Source: Dyella ginsengisoli LA-4
Lineage (GTDB): Bacteria > Pseudomonadota > Gammaproteobacteria > Xanthomonadales > Rhodanobacteraceae
Direction of reading: 5' to 3'
Assembly (NCBI RefSeq): GCF_000334915.1
Contig: NZ_AMSF01000033.1
Location: 1-64,000, forward strand
Length of the DNA: 64,000 nt
The notes under the pieces are model-generated. The model saw only the letters and a list, made by a program, of their open reading frames with translations, did not search any database and was not told where the DNA came from. How positions within the stretch are numbered: position 1 is the stretch's first letter; each line of letters starts with the position of its first letter. This document shows positions 1-9,544 of the stretch, piece by piece. Position numbers and translations under genes: made by a program.

Positions 1-2208
1 GGGGGGGAGGGAGTCGCAGCGCGCTTCGCGATCACCATCGCCCCGCTGGAGCAGGGCTTCGCGCTCAGCAAACCCGCGATCACCGTGCTCACCGAGCGGG
101 AACTGTTCGGCGAACGCGTACGCAGCGAGCGCAGGCGCCGCCGCGGCCAGGCGCGCGATCCGGACACCATCATCCGCGACCTCACCGAGCTCTCGATCGG
201 CTCGCCCATCGTGCACGTCGACCACGGCGTGGGCCGCTACCAGGGTCTGGAGTCGATGGAGCTCGGCGGCATGGAAGGCGAGTTCCTGATCATCGAGTAC
301 GCCAAGGGCGACAAGCTGTACGTGCCGGTGGCCCAGCTCGGCCTGGTCAGCCGCTACTCCGGCACGGCGCCGGAGCTCGCGCCGCTGCACTCGCTGGGCG
401 GCGACGCCTGGGAGCGCGCGCGCAGGAAGGCAGCCGAGAAGGTGCGCGACGTCGCCGCCGAGCTGCTGGCGATCTACGCCCAGCGCGAGGCACGCGGCGG
501 CGAGTCGATGCCGGTGGACCGGCAGATGGTGGAGGAATTCGGCGCCAGCTTCCCGTTCGAGGAAACCCCGGACCAGGAGCAGGCCATCGAAGCCGTGCTC
601 GGCGACCTCGCCGCACCGCGCGCGATGGACCGGGTGATCTGCGGCGACGTGGGTTTCGGCAAGACCGAGGTCGCGCTGCGCGCCGCCTTCGCCGCGGCCA
701 CCGCCGGCAAGCAGGTCGCCGTACTGGTGCCAACCACCCTGCTCGCCCAGCAGCACTACCGCAACTTCGCCGACCGCTTCGCCGACTGGCCGGTGAAGGT
801 GGACGTGCTGTCGCGCTTCCGCTCGGCCAAGGACGTGAACGCGGCACTGAAGAAACTGGAGGCCGGCGAGATCGATGTGATCGTGGGCACTCACAAGCTG
901 CTGCAGCCGGACATCAAGTTCAGGAACCTCGGCCTCGTCATCGTCGACGAGGAACAGCGCTTCGGCGTGCGGCAGAAAGAGCAGCTCAAGAAGCTGCGCG
1001 CCGAGGTGGACCTGTTGACCATGACCGCCACGCCGATCCCGCGCACGCTGAACATGGCGATGAGCGGCCTGCGCGACCTGTCGCTGATCACCACCCCGCC
1101 AGCGCACCGCATGGCGGTGCGCACCTTCGTCGCGGCGTGGGATCCGGCGACGATCCGCGAGGCGTTCCAGCGCGAGCTGTCGCGCGGCGGCCAGGTGTAC
1201 TTCCTGCACAACGAGGTGGAATCGATCGAGCGCACCGCGCGCGAATTGCAGGAGCTGATCCCCGAGGCGCGCATCGGCATCGCCCACGGCCAGATGCCGG
1301 AGCGCGAGCTGGAGCAGGTGATGGCGGACTTCCATCGCCAGCGCTTCAACGTGCTGGTGTGCACCACGATCATCGAGACCGGCATCGACATCCCGACCGC
1401 CAACACCATCATCATCAACCGCGCCGACCGCTTCGGCCTGGCCCAGTTGCACCAGCTGCGCGGTCGCGTCGGCCGCTCGCACCATCGTGCCTACGCGTAC
1501 CTGGTGGTGCCGGACCGCAAGGCGATGACGCCGGATGCGGAAAAGCGCCTGGAGGCGCTGGCCTCGCTGGAGGAACTGGGCGCCGGCTTCACCCTGGCCA
1601 CCCACGACCTGGAGATCCGCGGCGCCGGCGAGCTGCTGGGCGACGAGCAGTCCGGCCAGATCCAGGAGATCGGCTTCGGCCTCTACACCGAACTGCTGGA
1701 TCGCGCCGTGCGCGCGCTGAAGAGCGGCAAAGTGCCCGACTTCGACTTGAGCTCGGAGCACGAGACCGAGGTGGAGCTGCACCTGCCGGCATTGATCCCG
1801 GACGACTACCTGCCCGACGTGCACGCCCGCCTGACGCTGTACAAGCGCATCGCCAGCGCGCGCAGCGACGAGCACCTGCGCGACCTGCAGGTGGAGATGA
1901 TCGACCGCTTCGGCCTGCTGCCCGAGCCGACGAAGAACCTGTTCGCGCTGGCCACGCTGAAGCTGATGGCCACGCCGCTGGGCATCCGCAAGCTGGACTT
2001 CGGCCCCAACGGCGGGCGCATCCTGTTCCGCGAAAAACCCGAGGTGGATCCGCTGCTGATCATCAAGCTGATCCAGAGCCTGCCGCGGGTCTACAAGCTG
2101 GAAGGCCAGGACAAGCTCAAGGTCGTGCTCGACCTGCCCGGCGCGACCGAACGCATCCGCAGCGCGCAGGAGGTGCTGATCATGCTGGGCGCGCGCCGGC
2201 CGGCCTGA
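1..2208 (+). CDS. mfd: Transcription-repair coupling factor Mfd, C-terminal part (5' truncated by window edge)
   Basis: Mfd is the ATP-driven translocase that displaces RNA polymerase stalled at DNA lesions and recruits UvrA. The frame is open from base 1, so the N-terminal UvrB-like half lies outside the window. Visible parts are the RNA-polymerase-interaction Tudor-like region (VDHGVGRYQGL), then the RecG-like helicase core with Walker A GDVGFGKTE near base 646, the DEEQ box near 946, helicase motifs through RGRVGRS near 1459, and the C-terminal TRCF domain ending in a TGA. The first bases are an odd G-rich run that may be a contig end. Family assignment is secure; only the N terminus is missing. 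Confidence 0.97.
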   Translation, partial: GGEGVAARFAITIAPLEQGFALSKPAITVLTERELFGERVRSERRRRRGQARDPDTIIRDLTELSIGSPIVHVDHGVGRYQGLESMELGGMEGEFLIIEYAKGDKLYVPVAQLGLVSRYSGTAPELAPLHSLGGDAWERARRKAAEKVRDVAAELLAIYAQREARGGESMPVDRQMVEEFGASFPFEETPDQEQAIEAVLGDLAAPRAMDRVICGDVGFGKTEVALRAAFAAATAGKQVAVLVPTTLLAQQHYRNFADRFADWPVKVDVLSRFRSAKDVNAALKKLEAGEIDVIVGTHKLLQPDIKFRNLGLVIVDEEQRFGVRQKEQLKKLRAEVDLLTMTATPIPRTLNMAMSGLRDLSLITTPPAHRMAVRTFVAAWDPATIREAFQRELSRGGQVYFLHNEVESIERTARELQELIPEARIGIAHGQMPERELEQVMADFHRQRFNVLVCTTIIETGIDIPTANTIIINRADRFGLAQLHQLRGRVGRSHHRAYAYLVVPDRKAMTPDAEKRLEALASLEELGAGFTLATHDLEIRGAGELLGDEQSGQIQEIGFGLYTELLDRAVRALKSGKVPDFDLSSEHETEVELHLPALIPDDYLPDVHARLTLYKRIASARSDEHLRDLQVEMIDRFGLLPEPTKNLFALATLKLMATPLGIRKLDFGPNGGRILFREKPEVDPLLIIKLIQSLPRVYKLEGQDKLKVVLDLPGATERIRSAQEVLIMLGARRPA

Positions 2209-2212
2209 GGAC

Positions 2213-3205
2213 TCAGGCGCCGAGCGCGTCGGCGATCGATCCGGCCAGGGCGGCGCCGCTCTGGAACGCGTTCTCGACGCGGGCGCCGAGGCACCAATCG
2301 CCACCGGCCCACAGCCCCGCCGCGGGATCGGCAAGGAACGGCTGGCCCAGCGGCCGGGTGGTCATCGCATAGCGCCAGCGGTGGGCCTGCGCCGCGATCG
2401 GCGGCGGTGGCGGCGCGCCGAACCGCTCAGCCAGCGCGGACAGCAGCCACTGCACCACCGCCTCCGGCACGCACTCGAGATACTCCCGGCTCCAGGCGGG
2501 CGAGGCATGCACGACCCAGCGGTCGATGCCGTCGTCCCCGCCGAGCCGGCTCGACTGCCGCGCGAGCCACGCCACCGGGCCGCCGTCCTCCACACGCCCG
2601 GCGTCGAACGGCAGCTCCCAGGGCGTGTCGAAGGCGAGCATCAGTGCCCAGCAAGGCGCGATCTCCACCACGTCGAGCGCTCCCGCCAGCGCCGATCCGG
2701 CGCGCTCGAGCAGAATCCGGGCCTGCGGCGCAGGTGCAGTGATGGCCACCGCATCAAACCCGTCGACGTATTCACCATCGTCCAGCGCGAGCCGCCAGCG
2801 CCCGTCGTGGCGCGACAGCCCGGTGACCGTCGCCTGCAGCCGCACATCGAGCGAGTCCGCCAGCGGGTCGACCAGCGGACGCATGCCCTCGGTACCGATC
2901 CACCACGGATGCGTGGGCGCCTCGCTGCCGGGCGGCAGCCGCGGTGCCCAGGGCCGCGCCGCGCCCGCCTGCGCCAGAGCCTGCAGTTCGGCGGCGAAGC
3001 GCGGCTCGCGGGCGGTGACGAACTGCGCGCCGTGGTCGAAGCGGTGACCCTGTTCGGTGCGACGCGTCGCCATCCGCCCGCCCAGCCCCCGGCTCTTCTC
3101 CAGCACCACTGGCCCAAGGCCGCGGCGATGCAGAGCGCGGGCGCAGGCCAGGCCGGCCATGCCGGCGCCGACGACGGCGATGCGCGGGGACGGGGAAACG
3201 GTCAT
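2213..3205 (-). CDS. Renalase-like FAD/NAD(P)-dependent amine oxidoreductase
   Basis: This 330-residue flavoprotein starts with a classic Rossmann dinucleotide-binding motif (VVGAGMAGLACARAL) followed by the GG-R-M motif (GLGGRMATRR) shared by renalases and monoamine oxidases. A terminal FAD motif around GLWAGGDWC also fits. Substrate is unknown. The start is the ATG at 3205; the longer open frame upstream would overlap unrelated sequence. It is convergent with mfd with a 4-base gap. Neighbouring egtD is on the same strand but about 125 bases upstream, so co-transcription is uncertain. Confidence 0.85.
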   Translation of the reverse strand: MTVSPSPRIAVVGAGMAGLACARALHRRGLGPVVLEKSRGLGGRMATRRTEQGHRFDHGAQFVTAREPRFAAELQALAQAGAARPWAPRLPPGSEAPTHPWWIGTEGMRPLVDPLADSLDVRLQATVTGLSRHDGRWRLALDDGEYVDGFDAVAITAPAPQARILLERAGSALAGALDVVEIAPCWALMLAFDTPWELPFDAGRVEDGGPVAWLARQSSRLGGDDGIDRWVVHASPAWSREYLECVPEAVVQWLLSALAERFGAPPPPPIAAQAHRWRYAMTTRPLGQPFLADPAAGLWAGGDWCLGARVENAFQSGAALAGSIADALGA

Positions 3206-3329
3206 GCGGGGGAGCTCCAGCGGGGAAGCGGCGCGGCGCCGGGTCGGGCGGTTCCGGTCGGAAGCCTGCCCTACGCCCCGGCTCCCCGCATACGCACGAC
3301 ATCCCGCAGGTGATGCGCGCGGCGATGTC

Positions 3330-4307
3330 TCAGGCGCGCACCAGGTACTGCACGCTGAACATCCGCTCGGGATCCAGCCAGACCTCGCGCACCGCCAGCC
3401 CGGCGCGATGAGCGAGCGCGGCGAAATCCTCCAGCGAGTACTTGCAGCTGTACTCGACCTGCATCGCCTCGTTCTCGCGGAAGCGCACTTGCTGCCGCCC
3501 CACGCGCACCACCTGATCCTCGCTGCTGAGGATGCATGTCTCGATGCGACCGGCCATCGGGTTGTAGCGCGCACGATGCCGGAACCGGCGCAGGTCGAAG
3601 TCGCTGCCGATTGCGCGATTGACGTGGGCGAGCATGTTCAGGGTGAACTCGGCGGTGACGCCGGCCGCATCGTTGTAGGCAGCCTCCAGCAGCGCCGTGT
3701 CCTTTTTCAGGTCGACACCGATCAGGATGCCGCCGCTCTCGCCCATTTCCGCACGCATCTTGCGCAGCAGCACGGCGGCATCGGCCGCCTCGAAATTGCC
3801 GATGGTGGACCCGGGGAAATAGATCACCGTCCGGCGCGTGGCCCGAGGGGCGATCGGCAGGCGCAGCGCGCGGGTGAAGTCCGCGCAAAGCGGCTGCATG
3901 GCAACGTCGGGGAAGCGTTCGCCAAGGCGCTGCACGCTCTGTCGCAGCGGCTCCGGGGAAATTTCCACCGGCACGTAGGCCACCGGCGAGACCAGGTGTT
4001 CCAGCAGCAGGTCGGTCTTGATCGCGTGGCCGCTGCCGTATTCCACCAGCCTCACGTCCGGCCCGAGTGCGGCAGCGATCTCTGCGCCGTGCGCACGCAT
4101 GAGCGCGATCTCGCAGCGGGTGAGGTAATACTCCGGCTGTTCGCAGATCGCCACGAACAGCTCCGAGCCGCGTTCGTCGTAGAACAGCCAGGACGGCAGC
4201 CGCTTCGGTCTGGCGGCCAGGCCGCGCTGCACCACTTCGAGAATGAAATTGTCGGGGGGGCGACGATCGTCGTCGCGCAGCCAGGTGGCCTGGAGTGTGC
4301 TGCTCAT
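3330..4307 (-). CDS. egtD: L-histidine N-alpha-methyltransferase EgtD (ergothioneine biosynthesis)
   Basis: EgtD uses three S-adenosylmethionine molecules to turn histidine into hercynine, the first committed step to ergothioneine. The 325-residue product shows the family SAM motif (EYGSGHAIKT) and the PGSTIGNF loop, and has the usual length. Its ATG overlaps the egtB stop codon as ATGA, so the two are translationally coupled with egtB first. The gene order egtB-egtD without egtA, egtC or egtE matches proteobacterial minimal clusters. Confidence 0.93.
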   Translation of the reverse strand: MSSTLQATWLRDDDRRPPDNFILEVVQRGLAARPKRLPSWLFYDERGSELFVAICEQPEYYLTRCEIALMRAHGAEIAAALGPDVRLVEYGSGHAIKTDLLLEHLVSPVAYVPVEISPEPLRQSVQRLGERFPDVAMQPLCADFTRALRLPIAPRATRRTVIYFPGSTIGNFEAADAAVLLRKMRAEMGESGGILIGVDLKKDTALLEAAYNDAAGVTAEFTLNMLAHVNRAIGSDFDLRRFRHRARYNPMAGRIETCILSSEDQVVRVGRQQVRFRENEAMQVEYSCKYSLEDFAALAHRAGLAVREVWLDPERMFSVQYLVRA

Positions 4308-5563
4308 AAGTCCTTTCCGAGTCGGATTCCTGCGAACTGCCAGCGGGCATGGGGAGGGAAGAAGTTGCGATAGCTTGCGCGCACGTGGTCGCACGGCGTG
4401 ACACAGCTGCCCCCACGCAACACCCACTGCCCGTTCATGAACTTGCCGTTGTATTCGCCCAGCGACCCCGGCAACGGCCGGAAACCGGGGTAGCTGACAT
4501 AGGGCGAGGCGGTCCACTCCCAGACGTCGCCGAACATCTGGCGCAGCCCTTCGCCCGGGGTGGCGGCGTGCGGATGAAGGCGCGCCTGCTCCTGCAGGTT
4601 GCCCTGCACCGGCAGCACGGCGGCCGCAGCCTCCCATTCGGCCTCGGTCGGAAGGCGCGCCTCGGCCCAGCGTGCGAACGCGTCGGCCTCGAAGTAGCTC
4701 AGGTGGCACACCGGGGCTTCGGGATCCAGCGGCTGCACGCCGCCGAGGGTGAATTCGTTGGCCAGGTCGTCCTCCCAGTAGAGCGGGCGCTGCCAGCCCT
4801 CGGCCTGCACCGTGGCCCAACCGTCGGACAGCCAGAGCCCCGGCTCGCGGTAGCCTCCATCGTGGACGAAGGCGAGGTACTCCGCGTTGGTGACCAGCCG
4901 GTTGGCCAGCGCGTGCGGCTGCAGCAGCGCGCGATGGCGGGGCGTCTCGTTGTCGAAGGTGAAGCCGCCCCCCTCATGGCCGAGGTCGACGATGCCTTCG
5001 TCACCAGCGAGAAAACGCAGGGGCACGGGTCGCGACGGCCCCGTGGTCCACCCCTCCACCCGGTAGGCCGGCCGCAGCGGATTGCACCACAACGCGTGCT
5101 TGATGTCGGTGAGCAGGAGTTCCTGGTGCTGCTGTTCGTGGTTCAAGCCGAGCTCCACCAGCATGGCGAGGTCCGGATCGTCGCCGGCCTCCAGCCATTC
5201 GCCGACGGCATCGTCGACGTAACGCCGGTAATCCAGCACTTCGGCCAGCGATGGTCGTGACAGCAGGCCACGGCGCGGCCGGGCGTGCATCGGCCCGACC
5301 GACTGGTAATACGAATTGAACAGCACCATCCAACCGGGATGACGCGTCACGTAGCCGGGACGCCGCGACAGCACGAACTGTTCGAAGAACCAGGTGGTAT
5401 GCGCGAGGTGCCACTTGCCCGGACTGGCGTCGGGCATCGACTGCACCATCATGTCCTCGGGCGACAGCGGCGAGGCCAGCGCCACCGTGACCTGGCGGAT
5501 GCGGTCGAAGCGCGTGCGAAGGGACGTGTCGGCGACCAGGCCCGGCACCTTCATGGCACGCAC
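4304..5563 (-). CDS. egtB: Iron-dependent sulfoxide synthase EgtB
   Basis: EgtB is a non-haem iron enzyme that joins hercynine to a cysteine-containing thiol and oxidises the product to a sulfoxide. The 419-residue protein has an N-terminal DinB-like domain with the iron-ligand motif NHEQQHQE and a C-terminal formylglycine-generating-enzyme-like domain (GDVWEWTASPY, then RGGS). Whether it uses cysteine or gamma-glutamylcysteine cannot be read from the sequence. Start options are the ATG at 5563 or one four codons downstream. It is first in a two-gene operon with egtD. Confidence 0.93.
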   Translation of the reverse strand: MRAMKVPGLVADTSLRTRFDRIRQVTVALASPLSPEDMMVQSMPDASPGKWHLAHTTWFFEQFVLSRRPGYVTRHPGWMVLFNSYYQSVGPMHARPRRGLLSRPSLAEVLDYRRYVDDAVGEWLEAGDDPDLAMLVELGLNHEQQHQELLLTDIKHALWCNPLRPAYRVEGWTTGPSRPVPLRFLAGDEGIVDLGHEGGGFTFDNETPRHRALLQPHALANRLVTNAEYLAFVHDGGYREPGLWLSDGWATVQAEGWQRPLYWEDDLANEFTLGGVQPLDPEAPVCHLSYFEADAFARWAEARLPTEAEWEAAAAVLPVQGNLQEQARLHPHAATPGEGLRQMFGDVWEWTASPYVSYPGFRPLPGSLGEYNGKFMNGQWVLRGGSCVTPCDHVRASYRNFFPPHARWQFAGIRLGKDL

Positions 5564-5759
5564 CGGAGGCCGAGAGCATATGAACGGGAACGACGGCCGA
5601 AGCGCGGGAGCATGCAGAATGCCGTGCAGGGAACCGAGGTCGGATTGTCCTGCACGGGACGTTCAGATCCTGTGATCCGCGGATGGCCGATAGTGGACAC
5701 GCGCATGCATTCCGTGTTGCATGCCTCACCGTATTCCCTGCCGATCGCGAGGTGCCCCC

Positions 5760-6197
5760 GTGAGAATGGCCATCATCCTTTCCGCCCTGGCGTTGGCGAC
5801 GACCACCGGCGTTGCCGCGCAGAGCGCTTCGGCGCGTACACCGCTGCGGCCGATCAGCGAATGCATCCGCGTCGACCAGATCAACGAGTGGCACATCGTC
5901 GACGATCGCACCGCCACCGTACGCACCGGTCCCAGGCGCTATGTGGTCGGGCTACAGGCCCGGTGCCCGCGACTGGGGCAGCCGCCGGCCGGACTGATCT
6001 TCCACCCCAACCGCTCGAACCTCGCGCTGGGCATGTACCGGATCTGCGGCGAAGCGGGCGAGACGGTCAGCTCGTATCACCAGCCACGATGCGCGATCCA
6101 GTCGGTGCGGATCGTCGACAAGGCGGAATTCGACCGGCTTTCGGCAAAAGCGCGACGCAGCGGCAGTGCCGCCGACCAGCCCACCAGCAAGCCGTAG
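5760..6197 (+). CDS. Small exported protein, DUF6491-like
   Basis: This 145-residue product begins with a signal peptide (hydrophobic stretch AIILSALALA and an AAQ-S type cleavage region). The mature part has the pattern CIRVDQINEWHIVDD followed by several cysteines, which resembles small periplasmic proteins common in Xanthomonadales (DUF6491 as I recall it). The start is GTG 5760, seven bases after a GAGG Shine-Dalgarno at 5749-5752; an ATG six bases further in is possible. The longer frame from 5721 would place charged residues before the signal. Function is unknown. Confidence 0.75.
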   Translation: MRMAIILSALALATTTGVAAQSASARTPLRPISECIRVDQINEWHIVDDRTATVRTGPRRYVVGLQARCPRLGQPPAGLIFHPNRSNLALGMYRICGEAGETVSSYHQPRCAIQSVRIVDKAEFDRLSAKARRSGSAADQPTSKP

Positions 6198-6206
6198 GAC
6201 GCGCAC

Positions 6207-6237
6207 GAAAAACGCCCGGCCATGGCCGGGCGTTTTC
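6207..6237. terminator. Bidirectional rho-independent terminator
   Basis: A near-perfect hairpin (ACGCCCGGC, loop CATG, GCCGGGCGT) is flanked by A-run and T-run on the two sides, so it can stop transcription in both directions. It lies between convergent genes ending at 6197 and 6270. Confidence 0.85.
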
Positions 6238-6269
6238 CTGGGTCGCATTCGGTCTTGCGGGACAGCGGA

Positions 6270-6707
6270 TCAGTCGCCGTCGTAGCCGTCGTCACGCACG
6301 TAGCGGGTGTCGTACGGATCGCTGTAGACCACGGTGCGGGTGACCACGCGGCGCTCGACCACCGGGCGATCCTCGTAGATCACCGTGGTGCGCGGGCGGG
6401 TATAGACCACCGGGGCATCGTAGTAGACCGGGCGCGGATTCACCGCCGCATCGATCAGACCGACCATCGCACCGGCGACCAGCGCACCGGCGATCCAGCG
6501 ACCGCCCTCCCAGTGACCGCCGCGGTGATAGCCACCGTGATAGCCGCGGTAGTAACCGCCGTGGTAGCCGTGATAACCGCCACGGTAGCCGTGGCCCCAG
6601 CCGCCGTGACCCCAGCCGTGTGCGCTGGCGGCGAACGGCATGGCCAGCGCCGCGGCGATCATCACGCCGGCGGCCGCGAGTTTCTGTTTGCCAAGGATGC
6701 CAGTCAT
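6270..6707 (-). CDS. Exported Gly/His/Tyr-rich low-complexity protein
   Basis: The 145-residue product has a signal peptide (GVMIAAALAMPFAASA). A repetitive glycine-histidine-tyrosine-rich block of WGHG, GYHG and YRGG units spans about residues 30-70. A hydrophobic glycine-alanine stretch (ALVAGAMVGLI) and a valine/tyrosine/arginine-rich tail follow. Such proteins occur in the envelope of many Xanthomonadales and Burkholderiales, but no function is established. A strong AAGGAGGT Shine-Dalgarno sits seven bases before the ATG at 6707. Metal binding by the histidines is possible but only an inference. Confidence 0.75.
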   Translation of the reverse strand: MTGILGKQKLAAAGVMIAAALAMPFAASAHGWGHGGWGHGYRGGYHGYHGGYYRGYHGGYHRGGHWEGGRWIAGALVAGAMVGLIDAAVNPRPVYYDAPVVYTRPRTTVIYEDRPVVERRVVTRTVVYSDPYDTRYVRDDGYDGD

Positions 6708-6772
6708 GCGAGCTACCTCCTTCGAATCCGGGAGCCATGCTCGGCTCGCGCCACTTAATCGCCACTGAAAAT

Positions 6773-8959
6773 TCATCGGCGCTTGATTCTTGCGCTGTCC
6801 CACGGATTTTCGTTCGACGGGCCGTGCAGGCGCAGCAGCCAGCAGCCGTGGATGTCCGCCCGGCGGGCGAAATCGAACGGGATGCTGGGCGCGCTCCAGT
6901 CCTCGATGCTGAACCGCTCCTCCAGCGCCGCGCGATCCAGCGCGAAGCGGCGGAAATTGTTCGAGAACACGATCACGCCGTCGTGGGCCAGCCGGTCGCC
7001 GCAGGCTTCGAGCAGGGCGACGTGGTCGCGCTGCACGTCGAAATCCTCTGCGCGCTTGGAGTTGGAGAAGGTCGGCGGATCGACGTAGATCAATCCGTAG
7101 CGCTCGCGGTCGGCGCGCAGGAAGGTCATCGCATCGGCCTGCATCAGCCGGTGCCGCGTGCCGCTGAAGCCGTTCAGCGCCAGGTTGCGCGAGGCCCAGT
7201 CCAGATAAGTGGCCGACAGGTCCACGCTGGTGGTGTCCTGCGCCCCACCGGCCGCGGCGTAGGCGCTGGCCGTTGCGGTGTAGGCGAACAGGTTGAGGAA
7301 GCGTCGCCCCTGGGCCAGCTCGCGCAGCTTCGCCCGCACCAATCGGTGGTCGAGGAACAGGCCGGTGTCCAGGTAGTCGGTGAGGTTCACCAGGAAGTGC
7401 AGACCGCCCTCCTCCACTTCGACGAACTGCCCCTGCTGGTCGAAGTGGCCGTACTTGGAGCCGCCCTTGCCGCGCTCGCGGGTCTTCACCGCGACATGGT
7501 CGCGCGGCACCTCGAACACCTCGCCGGCCACGCGCACCAGCTCGCGCAGGCGGGTCTGCGCCACCGCCGCGGGCACCTCGGCCGGCGCGCGGTATTCCTG
7601 CACGTGCAGCCAGCGTTCGCCGCCCGCGTTGCCGTAGACGTCGATGGCCGCGGCGTATTCGGGCAGATCCTGGTCGTAGGCGCGCCAGCAGTGGATGCCT
7701 TCGCGCTCCAGCCGCTTGCGCAGGTGGCGGACGTTCTTCTCCAGCCGGTTCTTCACCATCTGCGCGCCGGGCGACAGCGGCTTCGGCTCGCGCGCCACCG
7801 TCTCGCGGGCGTGCAGCTCGAAGATCAGCAGCACCGTCTCCAGTGCGCCGTTGTAGAGCGTGTACTTCTTGTCCGCGCGCAGCGGCATGGCGCGCCCCAG
7901 CTCGGCGTCACCGGCCAGCACGGCGGCACGCCAACCGGCGAAGTGCGCGCGCAGGGTCTCGCCCAGCGCACGATACAGTTGCGGCATCTGCTCGCGCTGA
8001 CCCAGCCGTTCGCCATACGGCGGATTGGTGATCACCAGGCCGCGCGCCACGCCGGGCGGCGGGGCCGCGTGGCTGGCATCGTGCCGGTCCAGCGTGAAGA
8101 AGCCGGCGACGCCGGCGGCCTGCGCGTTGCGCTTGGCGGTCTGCACCATCCGCGGGTCGGCATCGGCGCCGAAGAAGCAGGCGCGCAGCGCGCGCAGGCC
8201 GGCTTCGGCGCGCGTACGCGCCTCCTCGTGCAGACGCTTCCACAGCGCGATGTCGTGCTGCGCCCAGCCGAGGAAACCGAAGTATTCACGGTGCAGGCCC
8301 GGCGCAACGTCGGCGGCCATCCACGCGCCTTCGATCAGCAGCGTGCCCGAGCCGCACATCGGATCCAGCAGCGCGCCACCCTCGGCGTAGATCTGCGGCC
8401 AGCCACCGCGCAGCAGCATCGCCGCGGCAAGGTTCTCCTTCAGCGGCGCCTCGCCCTGCATCTCGCGCCAGCCACGGCGGTGCAGCGGACTGCCGGACAG
8501 ATCCAGCGACAGCGTCGCGCGGTCGCGGCGCAGGCGCACGTTGATCCGCACGTCCGGCTCGTCGGTGACCACGTCGGGGCGCTGGCCGGTGCGCTGGCGG
8601 AACTGGTCGACCATCGCGTCCTTCACCCGCTGGGCGAGGAACTGACTGTGGTTGAGCTTGCTCTGCGTGGTGTGCGCGTCCACCGCCAGGGTGGCCCGCT
8701 CGGACAGGTGCGCCGACCAGTCGACCGACTGCACGCCGGCGTACAGCGCCTCGTCGGTGGCCGCGTCGAACTCGGCCAGCGGCAGCAGCACGCGACTGGC
8801 CAGGCGCGACCACAGGCAGGCGCGGTAGGCGGTCTCCAGCGTGCCGGAGAAGCGCACGCCCGAGAGCGCCTCGTGCACGTCTTCGGCACCGAGCGCGACC
8901 AGTTCGTCTTTCAGCAGGTATTCCAGGCCCTTCGGGCAACTGGCGAAGAAGGCCGTCAT
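6773..8959 (-). CDS. rlmL: Bifunctional 23S rRNA methyltransferase RlmKL (m2G2445 / m7G2069)
   Basis: The 728-residue product is the fused enzyme that modifies G2445 and G2069 of 23S rRNA. Domains in order are an N-terminal THUMP domain, the RlmL methyltransferase with motif IV TNPPYGER, and the RlmK methyltransferase with DPPTFSNS. The open frame extends far upstream, but the ATG at 8959 begins the conserved MTAFFASCPKGLE and overlaps the preceding stop as ATGA, so the start is firm. It is coupled behind the alpha/beta hydrolase gene. Confidence 0.96.
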   Translation of the reverse strand: MTAFFASCPKGLEYLLKDELVALGAEDVHEALSGVRFSGTLETAYRACLWSRLASRVLLPLAEFDAATDEALYAGVQSVDWSAHLSERATLAVDAHTTQSKLNHSQFLAQRVKDAMVDQFRQRTGQRPDVVTDEPDVRINVRLRRDRATLSLDLSGSPLHRRGWREMQGEAPLKENLAAAMLLRGGWPQIYAEGGALLDPMCGSGTLLIEGAWMAADVAPGLHREYFGFLGWAQHDIALWKRLHEEARTRAEAGLRALRACFFGADADPRMVQTAKRNAQAAGVAGFFTLDRHDASHAAPPPGVARGLVITNPPYGERLGQREQMPQLYRALGETLRAHFAGWRAAVLAGDAELGRAMPLRADKKYTLYNGALETVLLIFELHARETVAREPKPLSPGAQMVKNRLEKNVRHLRKRLEREGIHCWRAYDQDLPEYAAAIDVYGNAGGERWLHVQEYRAPAEVPAAVAQTRLRELVRVAGEVFEVPRDHVAVKTRERGKGGSKYGHFDQQGQFVEVEEGGLHFLVNLTDYLDTGLFLDHRLVRAKLRELAQGRRFLNLFAYTATASAYAAAGGAQDTTSVDLSATYLDWASRNLALNGFSGTRHRLMQADAMTFLRADRERYGLIYVDPPTFSNSKRAEDFDVQRDHVALLEACGDRLAHDGVIVFSNNFRRFALDRAALEERFSIEDWSAPSIPFDFARRADIHGCWLLRLHGPSNENPWDSARIKRR

Positions 8960-9483
8960 GCGCGCGCCGCCAGGGACTCGAGGAACAGCCGGAACTGCCC
9001 GGCGATCGCGTCCACGCTCGCCGACAGGCGATGGTCGTCGTCGAGGACCAGCAGCGGCAGCTGCCGCCGTTCGGCAAAAGCGTATATGTCGTCCAGCGGG
9101 CAGAGCTCGTCGCGCCAGCCGTGGATCAGCACGGTGGGCACGTCGGGCGAGACATCGAAATCCACCTCGCAGCCGGGGATGGACTCGGGCGTGGCCATCA
9201 GGAACAGCCCGGCCACCGGTCGCTCGAGCGAGGCCAGCCCGGAGACGAAGGCGCCCATGCTGGAGCCGACCAGCACCGGCGGCATCGGCTGGGCCTGGAT
9301 CGCCGCCTCCAGCCGCGCCAGGCGGGGGGCGACCGAGCCGGCCAGGCCGAGCGCGTCGTCCTCGCGATAGTCGGGACGCAGGGTGGACCAGCCCAGCGAT
9401 TCGGCCAGCCGGGCCAGTGCACTGACCTTGGTGGCGTCGGGGCCGGATTCGGCACCGTGCGAGAGGATGATCGGGGGGCGCAT
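8956..9483 (-). CDS. Small alpha/beta hydrolase (YqiA/RBBP9-like)
   Basis: The 175-residue product begins PPIILSHGAESGPDATK, and has a serine nucleophile elbow VGSSMGAF, an aspartate in HGWRDELCP and a late histidine (DDDHRLS), giving a complete Ser-Asp-His triad. Substrate is unknown. The start is placed at ATG 9483, directly before the first beta-strand; an ATG at 9513 is an alternative. The 9555 candidate would overlap the divergent amidase gene. Its stop overlaps the rlmKL start, so the two are translated together. Confidence 0.8.
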   Translation of the reverse strand: MRPPIILSHGAESGPDATKVSALARLAESLGWSTLRPDYREDDALGLAGSVAPRLARLEAAIQAQPMPPVLVGSSMGAFVSGLASLERPVAGLFLMATPESIPGCEVDFDVSPDVPTVLIHGWRDELCPLDDIYAFAERRQLPLLVLDDDHRLSASVDAIAGQFRLFLESLAARA

Positions 9484-9544
9484 GGCGGCGGCTCGGCGTG
9501 GCGGGTCGTTCATGATACCGCGGCACCGTGCGAGACTCCCGCGC

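Noticed and set aside
1-20. Poly-G start of the window as a biological feature
   Set aside because: A single short G-run at the very edge is more likely a contig end or base-calling effect; the mfd frame is open through it.
1137-2372. 411-codon plus-strand frame overlapping mfd
   Set aside because: Arg/Pro/Ala-rich translation typical of an out-of-frame reading of high-GC sequence; mfd occupies the same bases with clear motifs.
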